DNA from: an uncultured Clostridia bacterium
Lineage (GTDB): Bacteria; Bacillota; Clostridia; Oscillospirales; Ruminococcaceae
Length of the DNA stretch: 64,000 nt
Direction: 5' to 3'
Assembly (NCBI GenBank): GCA_947166275.1
Contig: CAMVDP010000007.1
Location: 1 to 64,000 of the forward strand
The translations under genes were made by a program, and so were the position numbers. The notes beneath the pieces were generated by a model. That model saw nothing but the letters and a program-made list of their open reading frames with translations. It did no database searches and was not told the DNA's origin. This document shows positions 24,450-31,932 of this stretch, piece by piece; position 1 is the stretch's first letter, and each line of letters opens with the position of its first letter.

Positions 24450-25898
24450 CTATAATGTGCAGCGGACGGGCGTGAAGGTCTTTTCGAACGCGTCCGCGGT
24501 CTGGATTATCGTTGCTTCGTCGAAGCGTCTGCCGACGATGGACATTCCTATCGGCATACCGTCCGCGTTGTAGCCGCAGGTCGTGTTGATCGCGGGAAGT
24601 CCTGCGATATTCACGGTAACGGTGCAGATATCGGCTGTGTACATCTTTACGGGATCGTTGTCCTGCGCGCCTATCTTGTACGCTACGCTCGGGGCTGTGG
24701 GGGTGAGGATAACGTCTGCCTTGTCGAACACGGCGTTATACTCTGAGATTATCTGCTGCTTGAGTGCCAGCGCCTTACGGTAGTACGCGTCGTAGTATCC
24801 GCTCGAAAGCGCGTAGTTGCCGAGCAGTATGCGACGCTTTACTTCGGCTCCGAAACCGCGGTTGCGGCTGTCGCGTATCATCTCGTCAAAGCTGTGGCCT
24901 TCGCCGCGCAATCCGTACTTTATGCCGTCGTAGCGCGACAGGTTGGATGCTGCCTCGGCGGAGGATATCAGGTAGTACGCCTGTACCGCGTAACGCAGGG
25001 TACTTATAGAGCAGTCGACGAGCTCGGCGCCCATTTTCTCGTATTCGTGCGCTGCGTTCATTACGGCGGTCTTTACCTCGTCGTCCACCGCGTCGCCGTA
25101 GAACTCCTTCGGTATAGCTATCTTTATGCCCTTGATGTCCTTGCCGAGCTTTTCGTTGAAGTCGGTAAACGGCACGTTCTTGCTGGTAGCGTCATGTGGG
25201 TCGGCACCCGCTATCGCGTTCAGGATCAGGCCGCAGTCCTCGGCGGACCTTGCTATCGGGCCTATCTGGTCGAGCGAGCTCGCAAACGCCACGAGACCGT
25301 AGCGGGAAACTCTGCCATAGGTGGGCTTTAAGCCTGTGACTCCGCAGAAAGACGCGGGCTGGCGTATTGAGCCGCCTGTGTCGCTGCCGAGAGCCGCCGC
25401 GCAGAATCCGGCAGCGACTGCTGCCGCGGAGCCGCCGGACGAGCCTCCGGGAACGCGGGAGGTATCATAAGGGTTCTTTGTCTTTGCGAACGCGCTGGTC
25501 TGCGTCGAGCCGCCCATGGCGAACTCATCCATAGACACCTTGCCGAGCAGGGTGTAGTCCTGGGCGATGAGCTTTTCCACCGCGGTGGCGCTGTATGGCG
25601 GCACGAAGTCGCCGAGCATTTTTGATGAGCAGGTGGTGCGGATACCGTCGGTGCAGAGGTTGTCCTTCAGAGCGAGCGGTATTCCCGTGAGGGGAGCGGC
25701 ATTTCCCGTGTCGATGCGCTTCTGTGCGGCATCGGCGTTTTTCATTGCCTCATCCTCTGTCACAGTAATGAACGACAGCACCTTTCCGTCATTTTTCTTT
25801 ATCTCGGAGAGGAACTCCGAAGCCGCCTCGCGCGCGCTGATCTCCTTGCTGTCGAGCATTGCGCGGAGCTTTGCGGCGGTGATGTTTTTAAGATCCAT
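24450..25898 (-). CDS. gatA: Asp/Glu-tRNA amidotransferase subunit A
   Basis: 482 residues. An amidase-signature enzyme with the full Ser-cisSer-Lys triad: K78 in LALKDNLC, S153 in PGGSSGGSAAA and S177 in GSDTGGSIRQP. It releases ammonia from glutamine and channels it to GatB for transamidation of Asp-tRNA-Asn (or Glu-tRNA-Gln). 16 bases after gatC. Confidence 0.96.
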   Translation of the reverse strand: MDLKNITAAKLRAMLDSKEISAREAASEFLSEIKKNDGKVLSFITVTEDEAMKNADAAQKRIDTGNAAPLTGIPLALKDNLCTDGIRTTCSSKMLGDFVPPYSATAVEKLIAQDYTLLGKVSMDEFAMGGSTQTSAFAKTKNPYDTSRVPGGSSGGSAAAVAAGFCAAALGSDTGGSIRQPASFCGVTGLKPTYGRVSRYGLVAFASSLDQIGPIARSAEDCGLILNAIAGADPHDATSKNVPFTDFNEKLGKDIKGIKIAIPKEFYGDAVDDEVKTAVMNAAHEYEKMGAELVDCSISTLRYAVQAYYLISSAEAASNLSRYDGIKYGLRGEGHSFDEMIRDSRNRGFGAEVKRRILLGNYALSSGYYDAYYRKALALKQQIISEYNAVFDKADVILTPTAPSVAYKIGAQDNDPVKMYTADICTVTVNIAGLPAINTTCGYNADGMPIGMSIVGRRFDEATIIQTADAFEKTFTPVRCTL

Positions 25899-25914
25899 GC
25901 TGTTATCCTCCGTG

Positions 25915-26193
25915 TTATTCCATCATTTTCGGCACTACGTAGCAGTTGTCGCGGGGCGAGGTGTTCTGCTGGAGCTTTTCTGTCGGGAATGACGGTGCGG
26001 GGATATCCTCACGCAGGTCGCCGTAGCCTATCTCGTTGTGATCTTTGGTGTCGTCGTAGGTTATATCATATTCCTTGATCGTGTCCATAAGCTCGATGAT
26101 ATCGGTCATCTGTCCGAGCATTTCCTTCTGCTCGTCTTCGGTGAAGTTGAGCTTTGACAGTGCGCAGATATGGTCAAGAGTTGCAATATCCAT
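25915..26193 (-). CDS. gatC: Asp/Glu-tRNA amidotransferase subunit C
   Basis: 92 residues, typical for GatC: MDIATLDHICALSKLNFTEDE with an N-terminal helix, then MTDIIELMDTIKEYD, and the belt-like C-terminal stretch with LREDIPAPSFPTE. It stabilises the GatA-GatB complex. First gene of the operon; AAAGGGG precedes the ATG. Confidence 0.93.
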   Translation of the reverse strand: MDIATLDHICALSKLNFTEDEQKEMLGQMTDIIELMDTIKEYDITYDDTKDHNEIGYGDLREDIPAPSFPTEKLQQNTSPRDNCYVVPKMME

Positions 26194-26228
26194 TCTGTAC
26201 CCCTTTCATAATATACATTATCCAATCT

Positions 26229-26257
26229 ATTATACTATAAAAAATATTATAATGCAA
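26229..26257 (-). promoter_or_regulatory. sigma-A promoter of gatCAB-aspS
   Basis: On the minus strand: TTGCAT (26257-26252), 17-base spacer, TATAAT (26234-26229). The leader is only about 30 bases, so there is no room for a T-box. Confidence 0.65.
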
Positions 26258-26274
26258 GTGTTTTTTGAAAATTT

Positions 26275-26317
26275 TAGAAAAAGCCGCCCGAAATGCTTGC
26301 CAGCGTCCGGGCGGCTT
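26275..26317 (-). terminator. terminator of the Abi_2 gene
   Basis: AAGCCGCCCG (26281-26290) pairs with CGGGCGGCTT (26308-26317). On the minus strand the stem is followed by TTTTTC. It directly follows the abi stop codon. Confidence 0.85.
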
Positions 26318-26322
26318 ATGGT

Positions 26323-27237
26323 TCACGGGTCTATAAGAATATCCTGCCAGTTCTCGGGGAAACCGATGCACGAAAGGTCGATGACATCGTCATATTCCGC
26401 TATCAGCAGAGTGAGCTTGGCGGCAAAAGCGGTATTCCACACATCGCTTCGCGGGTAGAGCTGCTTCAGTATGATTATGTAGTCGAACAGAGTGTTTTTC
26501 ATTGCCCGCTCAAGTCCGGGGGGCTGTTTCGGCACCGATGAAAGCTCATTGGCGTACAGTCGGTTATAGTGTGCGCAATTATTGCGCAGTTCAGACAGGC
26601 AGTTCAGCCAGTTCTCCACGCACCGGTATGGCAGCCCGAACGCGTCGTCTGCGATAGCGCGCTTGTCTTCAGGCTTGAGGTCGCCGTAGAACTGGTTGAG
26701 GAAGCCGAAGCTGAACAGCTCCATGATTACCCAGAGCGGGAACGCGCCGCCATATTTTCTGATATGGTGCGTTACGAGCTGCTCGCCCGTGTTGTTTTCG
26801 ATAACGCGGTCGATCTTTTTGAGGAAGACCTTATGGTTGTGCCGTGCGTCGAAGCTCGAACCGTTCAGGTAGCCGAGTGCGCCGTATTTCAGCGCGTGGT
26901 AGTTGGATATGTTCGCGCGCATGGTTATCTCGACCTCTTCGAGCGCCAGCAGCAGCAGCGAGCGCATCAGCCTGTCGAAATCATAGATGTGCATGACATG
27001 CTCGAAGCTCGTCCCCTCGCGATAGCGGTTCTTGGTCTCAAGGAAAATGGCGAAATAGTGCGCGAGACGGTAGTAGTTGATGTTCGAGAGCGCGCAGACC
27101 GCATGACCCATGTCCTCAATGATGCAGCCTCTGCTGCGGAGCTTTTCTATCTGGTCCTCGACGGTGGCAGGGCTCTTGACCTGCTTATATCTTGCTTCGG
27201 GGGTGTCCGAGCGCTGATAATCGTCACGTTTTGCCAT
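26323..27237 (-). CDS. Abi_2 (AbiD/AbiF-type) abortive infection protein with HEPN motif
   Basis: 304 residues, normal for the Abi_2 family. Family-typical segments are the N-terminal VEDQIEKLRSRGCII, the YYRLAHYF helix, LMRSLLLLALEEVEITMRANI, and the C-terminal LSELRNNCAHYNRLY, where R218 and H223 form an Rx4H HEPN ribonuclease motif. Family knowledge: these are RNA-cleaving or translation-blocking toxins in phage defence, and some AbiF-type members are held in check by a small RNA encoded next door. Here the gene stands alone with a consensus promoter, a ~60-base GC-rich leader with a small hairpin, and its own terminator. No protein antitoxin is adjacent; the divergent neighbour is a Nudix hydrolase. 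Confidence 0.88.
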   Translation of the reverse strand: MAKRDDYQRSDTPEARYKQVKSPATVEDQIEKLRSRGCIIEDMGHAVCALSNINYYRLAHYFAIFLETKNRYREGTSFEHVMHIYDFDRLMRSLLLLALEEVEITMRANISNYHALKYGALGYLNGSSFDARHNHKVFLKKIDRVIENNTGEQLVTHHIRKYGGAFPLWVIMELFSFGFLNQFYGDLKPEDKRAIADDAFGLPYRCVENWLNCLSELRNNCAHYNRLYANELSSVPKQPPGLERAMKNTLFDYIIILKQLYPRSDVWNTAFAAKLTLLIAEYDDVIDLSCIGFPENWQDILIDP

Positions 27238-27303
27238 AAATGAGATGACCTCCCGGTTCCGTGTCTCCTCCGCCGTGGCGGGAGATAAGCGTCTGTATAA
27301 GTA

Positions 27304-27332
27304 ATTATAATACTTTTGGGGCGCTCTGTCAA
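27304..27332 (-). promoter_or_regulatory. consensus sigma-A promoter of the Abi_2 gene
   Basis: On the minus strand: TTGACA (27332-27327), 17-base spacer, TATAAT (27309-27304). Both boxes are perfect, unusually strong for a toxin-type gene, which suggests control after transcription starts. The expected leader is about 60 bases. Confidence 0.85.
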
Positions 27333-27363
27333 TGCAGTCCCGCGCAAAATGTTAAAAAGGGTA

Positions 27364-27392
27364 GTGACAAATGAGAAAAAGTGTGCTATAAT
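27364..27392 (+). promoter_or_regulatory. sigma-A promoter of the Nudix gene
   Basis: GTGACA (27364-27369), 17-base spacer, TATAAT (27387-27392), with a GTGTGC extended -10. It lies 31 bases from the divergent abi promoter. The same GTGACAAA -35 region recurs at 27927. Confidence 0.7.
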
Positions 27393-27451
27393 ATAAACAA
27401 CAAAGGCGGAGAGAAATGCTTCGCCTGCCAATATCACGAAAGGATGAGCCG

Positions 27452-27865
27452 ATGAATTACGAAAAGTCATGCGGCGCTGTTGTTTACAGGAAATTCCACG
27501 GAAATACCGAGATATTGCTGATACGGCATATTAAGTCGGGCTACTGGTCATTCCCGAAGGGCCACGTTGAAAAGGGTGAGACCGAGGTCGAGACTGCCGC
27601 AAGGGAGATCAAGGAGGAGACGAATATAGATGTCCTCGTCGACAGCGGCTTCAGGGAGACGGTCACGTTCAACCCGCGCCGCGACACGAGCAAGACCGTG
27701 GTGTATTTCGTAGCCAAGGCGATAAGCCGTGACGCAAGGCCGCAGCTCGACGAGATCTCCGAGATGAAGTGGGTGGAGATCGGGCAGGCAGCGTCATACC
27801 TTACATACGAGAACGACAAGGTCGTCGCGCATAAGGCGAAGGCGTTCATAGCGCTTATGAAATGA
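27452..27865 (+). CDS. Nudix hydrolase (MutT / Ap4A hydrolase-like)
   Basis: 137 residues from the ATG at 27452 (AAAGGAT 8 bases upstream); an ATG 12 codons earlier lacks a ribosome site. The Nudix box is GHVEKGETEVETAAREIKEE followed by TNID; the REUXEE core is intact, with Asn at the final Gly. The N-terminal SCGAVVYRKFHGNTEILLIRH and the YWSFPKGH motif resemble bacterial diadenosine tetraphosphate hydrolases. It likely hydrolyses a nucleoside diphosphate linked to another group, with Mg2+; the substrate is not fixed by sequence. Confidence 0.88.
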   Translation: MNYEKSCGAVVYRKFHGNTEILLIRHIKSGYWSFPKGHVEKGETEVETAAREIKEETNIDVLVDSGFRETVTFNPRRDTSKTVVYFVAKAISRDARPQLDEISEMKWVEIGQAASYLTYENDKVVAHKAKAFIALMK

Positions 27866-27870
27866 CATGG

Positions 27871-27906
27871 TATCCCGTACCGTACGGTGCGGGATAAGTT
27901 TTTTTT
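27871..27906 (+). terminator. terminator of the Nudix gene
   Basis: TATCCCG and CGGGATA flank an inner ACCGTACGGT stem (27871-27896), followed after AG by eight T. Confidence 0.85.
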
Positions 27907-27926
27907 CAAAAAAATAGATAAAACAG

Positions 27927-27955
27927 GTGACAAACTCCGAAAAATATGTTATAAT
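27927..27955 (+). promoter_or_regulatory. sigma-A promoter of the HD-GYP / lysC operon
   Basis: GTGACA (27927-27932), 17-base spacer, TATAAT (27950-27955). The leader is about 150 bases (27962-28114); I see no clear riboswitch fold in it. Confidence 0.65.
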
Positions 27956-28114
27956 ATCTTTTATAAGTTGGTTCCGACTGATGAGTTTTGTTGACAATAA
28001 AAGCAAAACAGGCTGAAAAGCCGCATCAGATGCGCCTTTCCCGGTATCTGACGAAGAAAAGACGCGGATGATCCGACGGATCGGAATATCATTCTTGCAA
28101 AAGGGGGCTGTGAT

Positions 28115-29209
28115 ATGGCGGAAATGATGAAGATAAACGTCGAGGAACTCGAATCCGGCATGATAGTCGCCGAAAATATTATCGAGCCCGGCTCCGAACG
28201 TGTGCTGCTGCTGAAGGACACTATCCTTGACAGCGTCATGATCTTTAACCTCAAAGAGCGCTATAACATCGACACCGTATATATCAAGAAGACCTTCAGC
28301 GCGTCCACCGTCTCTGACGAAATGCGTGCGGAGATCAATATACATCAGTCGCTGAGCACTCTCAAGGAAGTATTCGGCGATGATGACGGCGCACCGATCA
28401 CGGAATTTACGAACGAAGCCTCCCAGCACATCAAAAACGTCACCAACGATCTCATAACGAGCCTTTACGCCGACGACAACATACTGCTCAAGATGCACCA
28501 GCTCCAGTCGTACGACGACTACACATACAAGCACTGCCTGCGCGTGGCGATGATGTCCGTCACCATAGGCAAAAGCCTCGGGCTGCCCGAGAACAAGATG
28601 CACGATCTGTGCGAAGCGGCACTGCTTCACGATCTCGGCAAGCGCACGATAGATGTCGACATAATCCGAAAGCCCGGTCGTCTCACCGACTCGGAGTTCG
28701 CAGCGGTGAAGAAGCACCCCCAGAACGGCTATCTGCTGCTGCGGAAAAACGGAAGATATACCGAAGAGATCATGAACGCCGTGCTCATGCACCACGAAAA
28801 GTACGATGGCACCGGCTATCCGCTCGGACTGAAGGGTGAGCAGATAACCTACCTCGCGAGGATAATCACCGTCGCGGACGTTTACGATGCCCTCACCTCC
28901 AACCGTCCTTATCGTCAGCCCTGGAGCGTCGCGGAAGCCGAGGAGTTTATGATGGGCGGCGCCAACACACATTTCGACTACGATATAATACTCGCGTTCC
29001 TCAACGCGTTTGCACCGTTCCCTGTGGGTTCCACGGTCCTGCTCAGCGACGGCCGCAAGGCTACGGTCGTCAGCAACAACACCAATGTTCTCCGCCCGGT
29101 GATAAAGACGGAAGACGAAGAGACTATAGACCTGTACAACGACTTCAAGTACCTCACACTTTCGATAAAAGCGCTCGACAAGAGCGAGATCAAAGAGATA
29201 AACGTATAA
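28115..29209 (+). CDS. HD-GYP domain phosphodiesterase-type protein
   Basis: 364 residues; GGGGG lies 7 bases before the ATG. The N-terminal ~120 residues form an unassigned domain (LESGMIVAENIIEPGSERVLLL) common before HD-GYP domains. The catalytic part has DDYTYKHCLRVA, the metal site HDLGK (about 172-176) and HHEKYDGTGYP (about 226-236), then DVYDALTSNRPYR. HD-GYP enzymes cleave cyclic di-GMP (some act on other cyclic dinucleotides). It has no membrane segment or receiver domain, so it is a cytosolic enzyme. It is followed 32 bases later by lysC and probably shares its transcript. Confidence 0.88.
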   Translation: MAEMMKINVEELESGMIVAENIIEPGSERVLLLKDTILDSVMIFNLKERYNIDTVYIKKTFSASTVSDEMRAEINIHQSLSTLKEVFGDDDGAPITEFTNEASQHIKNVTNDLITSLYADDNILLKMHQLQSYDDYTYKHCLRVAMMSVTIGKSLGLPENKMHDLCEAALLHDLGKRTIDVDIIRKPGRLTDSEFAAVKKHPQNGYLLLRKNGRYTEEIMNAVLMHHEKYDGTGYPLGLKGEQITYLARIITVADVYDALTSNRPYRQPWSVAEAEEFMMGGANTHFDYDIILAFLNAFAPFPVGSTVLLSDGRKATVVSNNTNVLRPVIKTEDEETIDLYNDFKYLTLSIKALDKSEIKEINV

Positions 29210-29241
29210 GCCAATATAAATAAAGAAAGGAACAACTTACA

Positions 29242-30561
29242 ATGGCAAAAGTAGTTAAATTCGGAGGAAGCTCTCTCGCGGACGCGAACCAGTTCCGCAA
29301 GGTCGCTGAGATCATAAGGAGCGACAAGGAGCGCAGATATGTGGTGCCCAGCGCACCCGGCAAGCGCTTCAAGGACGACACCAAGGTCACGGATATGCTG
29401 TATAAGTGCTACGATGACGTATGCGCTGGCGCGAATGCAGTTGCGGCATTCCTGCCGATAGCAGACCGTTACAACGGCATAATAAGCGACCTCGGACTTA
29501 CGATATCTCTCGACCGCGAGTTTGAGGAGATAACCGACAGCTTTACCAAGCGCGCAGGCCGCGATTACGCCGCAAGCCGTGGTGAGTATCTCAACGGCAT
29601 AATTCTTGCGAACTACCTCGGCTTCAACTTTGTGGACGCTGCGAAGGGCATCTTCTTCAAGGCGGACGGCGAATTTGACGCGGAGCTCACCGACGCTACC
29701 CTCGCGTCTATCCTTGAAGGATATGACTGCGCAGTAATACCGGGCTTCTACGGTGCGAACCCCGACGGCTCGATACGCACGTTCTCCCGCGGCGGAAGCG
29801 ACTTCACCGGCTCCGTGGTGGCAAAGGCGATAGGTGCCGAGCTTTACGAGAACTGGACTGACGTTCCGGGCTTTGCGGTAGCCGACCCGCGTATCGTCAA
29901 GGATCCCGAGTTCATCGACCTGATAACCTACCGTGAGCTGCGCGAGCTTTCGTACATGGGCGCTACCGTGCTTCATCAGGACGCTATCTTCCCCGTGAGA
30001 AACGCGAGGATCCCGATAAACATCAAGAACACCAATGACCCCTCCGCGAAGGGCACCCTGATAGTGCACGACGCTCCCGAGGGCAAGAACAAGCATATCA
30101 TCACCGGTATCGCGGGCAAGAAGAATTTCAGCGCGGTAGCTATCGAAAAGGACGAGATGAACTCCGAGATAGGCTTCCTGCGCCGTATCCTCACACTCAT
30201 GGACGTTGAGAAGATCAACTTCGAGCATATTCCGACCGGCATCGATACCATGACACTTATCGTCGACACCGACGACCTGAAAAAGCATCCGAACTTCGCG
30301 GAGCGCGTGAAGGAAGTCGCAAATCCCAACCACATCGAGATCGAGGACGGCCTCGCTCTGATAGCGGTCGTCGGACGCGGCATGAAAGCCACAAAGGGTA
30401 CCGCTACCCGCATATTCGCGGCACTTTCCCACGCGAACATCAACATCAAGATGATCGACCAGGGCTCCTCCGAGCTTAATATCATAATCGGTATCAGGGA
30501 AGAGGATTTCGACGAGGCTATCCGCGTTATCTACAATATGTTCATGCTTCAGGAAGACTGA
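29242..30561 (+). CDS. lysC: aspartate kinase
   Basis: 439 residues, monofunctional. The ATP/aspartate-binding start KVVKFGGSSLAD, the catalytic middle (PGFYGANPDGSIRTFSRGGSDFTGS, DPRIV, YMGATVLHQDAIFPV) and two C-terminal ACT-type regulatory segments (from about 300, with VVGRGMKATKGTATRIF) are present. It phosphorylates aspartate, the first step to lysine/diaminopimelate, threonine and methionine. ACT domains imply feedback by lysine and/or threonine. AAAGGAAC precedes the ATG. dapL, a later enzyme of the same pathway, is at 45297. Confidence 0.95.
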   Translation: MAKVVKFGGSSLADANQFRKVAEIIRSDKERRYVVPSAPGKRFKDDTKVTDMLYKCYDDVCAGANAVAAFLPIADRYNGIISDLGLTISLDREFEEITDSFTKRAGRDYAASRGEYLNGIILANYLGFNFVDAAKGIFFKADGEFDAELTDATLASILEGYDCAVIPGFYGANPDGSIRTFSRGGSDFTGSVVAKAIGAELYENWTDVPGFAVADPRIVKDPEFIDLITYRELRELSYMGATVLHQDAIFPVRNARIPINIKNTNDPSAKGTLIVHDAPEGKNKHIITGIAGKKNFSAVAIEKDEMNSEIGFLRRILTLMDVEKINFEHIPTGIDTMTLIVDTDDLKKHPNFAERVKEVANPNHIEIEDGLALIAVVGRGMKATKGTATRIFAALSHANINIKMIDQGSSELNIIIGIREEDFDEAIRVIYNMFMLQED

Positions 30562-30576
30562 TCGAGGGGAGTCCCG

Positions 30577-31158
30577 ATGAAACTTGAAAATGTGAAAGTC
30601 TACGACCTTGAAGAGTGCTTCAAGGCAAGCAAATACCCCATGGCAGTCGATACCGATGCCGTGAACGGCGACATTACCGACCGCATAGTGAGCCTTGCGC
30701 AGTCCGGCAAGGGCGAGGGGCATGATCAGTTCATGACCGGCATACGCGTGGCGTTCGACCTTACCTTCACGGTAAAGGCGTGGACAGAGGCGGAAAGATA
30801 CCGCTTCCTTGAATTCGTGTCCAGCCAGTCGACCATGCACCGTATCGCGAAGTTTGACCTGTCGAAGCAGTACTGCAAATACGTCGACCCGCGCATGATA
30901 GAGATAATGAACGAGCTCAAGGACCGCTACAATGAGACCCAGGACCCCGAGGATTATCTGAAGCTCCTGTACAGCAATCCCTGCGGCTTCGAGCTTACGG
31001 CGCGGCTCACCACCAACTACCGTGCTCTTAAGACGATATATGCCCAGCGCAAGAACCATCGTCTTCCCGAGTGGAGAGATTTCTGCCGCGAGATCGAGAA
31101 GCTTCCTTACGCCGCCGAGCTTATAATAGGCAAGCAGAAGCGCGTTGACGAGCAGTAA
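30577..31158 (+). CDS. ThyX-like / phage-type conserved protein
   Basis: 193 residues, 15 bases after lysC with its own GAGGGGAG site. The segments GKGEGHDQFMTGIRVAFDL, AERYRFLEFVSSQSTMHRI and ALKTIYAQRKNHRLPEWRDF recall a conserved protein found in clostridial phages and genomes and sometimes labelled flavin-dependent thymidylate synthase (ThyX)-like. The classic ThyX motif RHRxxSxxxxSxRY is not present, so thymidylate synthase activity is doubtful. No membrane segment. Function unknown; the link with lysC may be only transcriptional. Confidence 0.6.
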   Translation: MKLENVKVYDLEECFKASKYPMAVDTDAVNGDITDRIVSLAQSGKGEGHDQFMTGIRVAFDLTFTVKAWTEAERYRFLEFVSSQSTMHRIAKFDLSKQYCKYVDPRMIEIMNELKDRYNETQDPEDYLKLLYSNPCGFELTARLTTNYRALKTIYAQRKNHRLPEWRDFCREIEKLPYAAELIIGKQKRVDEQ

Positions 31159-31196
31159 TGCCAATTTAGGCACGCACCCCATATATGCACAAAAAT

Positions 31197-31262
31197 CGGT
31201 CAGTTTACCGTGCCGTGTACGAGTTTTGTACACGGACGAGTGAGCTGACCGTTTTCTTTTTG
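31197..31262 (+). terminator. terminator of the lysC operon
   Basis: A two-part hairpin: outer CGGTCAG/CTGACCG (31197-31203, 31245-31251) and inner CCGTGTAC/GTACACGG (31213-31220, 31228-31235), followed by TTTTCTTTTT. Confidence 0.85.
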
Positions 31263-31310
31263 CGGAAATGATGCTATAATGCAGATGTAAACAGAAAGGG
31301 GGCGGCAGTG

Positions 31311-31901
31311 ATGATGAGATCGTCGGCACCAATGAAAGCGGCAAAGACCGGATACATAGTAATGTCGGCTTTGATGATAGCGTTCGGTCTTGTACTCGTG
31401 GTATTTCCGGAGACACTCGCGGAAGCGATGTGCACGGTAATGGGGATATCGGTAGCGATATTCGGAGCAGTCAAGATAGCGAGCTACTTCTCAAAGGACC
31501 TGTTCAGGCTCGCGTTCCAGCACGACCTTGCGGAAGGTATACTTCTGGTGATACTCGGAGTGACGGAGGCTGTAAAGCCGGAGCAATTTATGGAGTTCAT
31601 CGGAGTGCTGTTCGGAGTATGCGTGATGACCGACGGGCTGCTCAAGATCCAGACCGCGATAGATGCAAAGCTCTTCGGAGTAAGCAAATGGTGGCTTATT
31701 TCGGCAGCGTCGGTGCTCACATGTGTGGCAGGATTTTTCCTTACCGTAAATCCTGTTGAGAGCGCTTCGGTGATCGCGGTGATACTCGGGATCTCACTTA
31801 TGGCGGAAGGAGCGCTCAACCTTATAACAGTGCTCGTGGCAGTCCGGATAGTCAAAAACCAGCAGCCGGACGACATTATAACGATGGAGCGCCACGCGTG
31901 A
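31311..31901 (+). CDS. DUF308 (HdeD-like) membrane protein
   Basis: 196 residues from the ATG at 31311 (AAGGGGG 8 bases upstream; GTG at 31308 is an alternative). Six hydrophobic segments in three pairs, with repeating units of the type VVFPETLAEAMCTVMGISVAIFGAVKI and VNPVESASVIAVILGISLMAEG, match the internally repeated DUF308/HdeD family. These are inner-membrane proteins of unclear function, often stress-linked. A TATAAT at 31275 may be its promoter. It precedes the MMPL gene by 31 bases, suggesting a shared transcript. Confidence 0.8.
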   Translation: MMRSSAPMKAAKTGYIVMSALMIAFGLVLVVFPETLAEAMCTVMGISVAIFGAVKIASYFSKDLFRLAFQHDLAEGILLVILGVTEAVKPEQFMEFIGVLFGVCVMTDGLLKIQTAIDAKLFGVSKWWLISAASVLTCVAGFFLTVNPVESASVIAVILGISLMAEGALNLITVLVAVRIVKNQQPDDIITMERHA

Positions 31902-31932
31902 CACCCCTTACGAAAACCAGAAGAAAGGACGA

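Noticed and set aside
27956-28114. Possible riboswitch in the leader of the HD-GYP/lysC operon
   Set aside because: No conserved lysine or cyclic di-GMP riboswitch core was recognised; only ordinary short pairings are visible.
28978-31416. Long minus-strand open frame (over 800 codons) opposite the HD-GYP, aspartokinase and ThyX-like genes
   Set aside because: It is antisense to three clearly recognisable genes, has no ribosome site and no family-like sequence; long shadow frames are common in this codon-biased genome.
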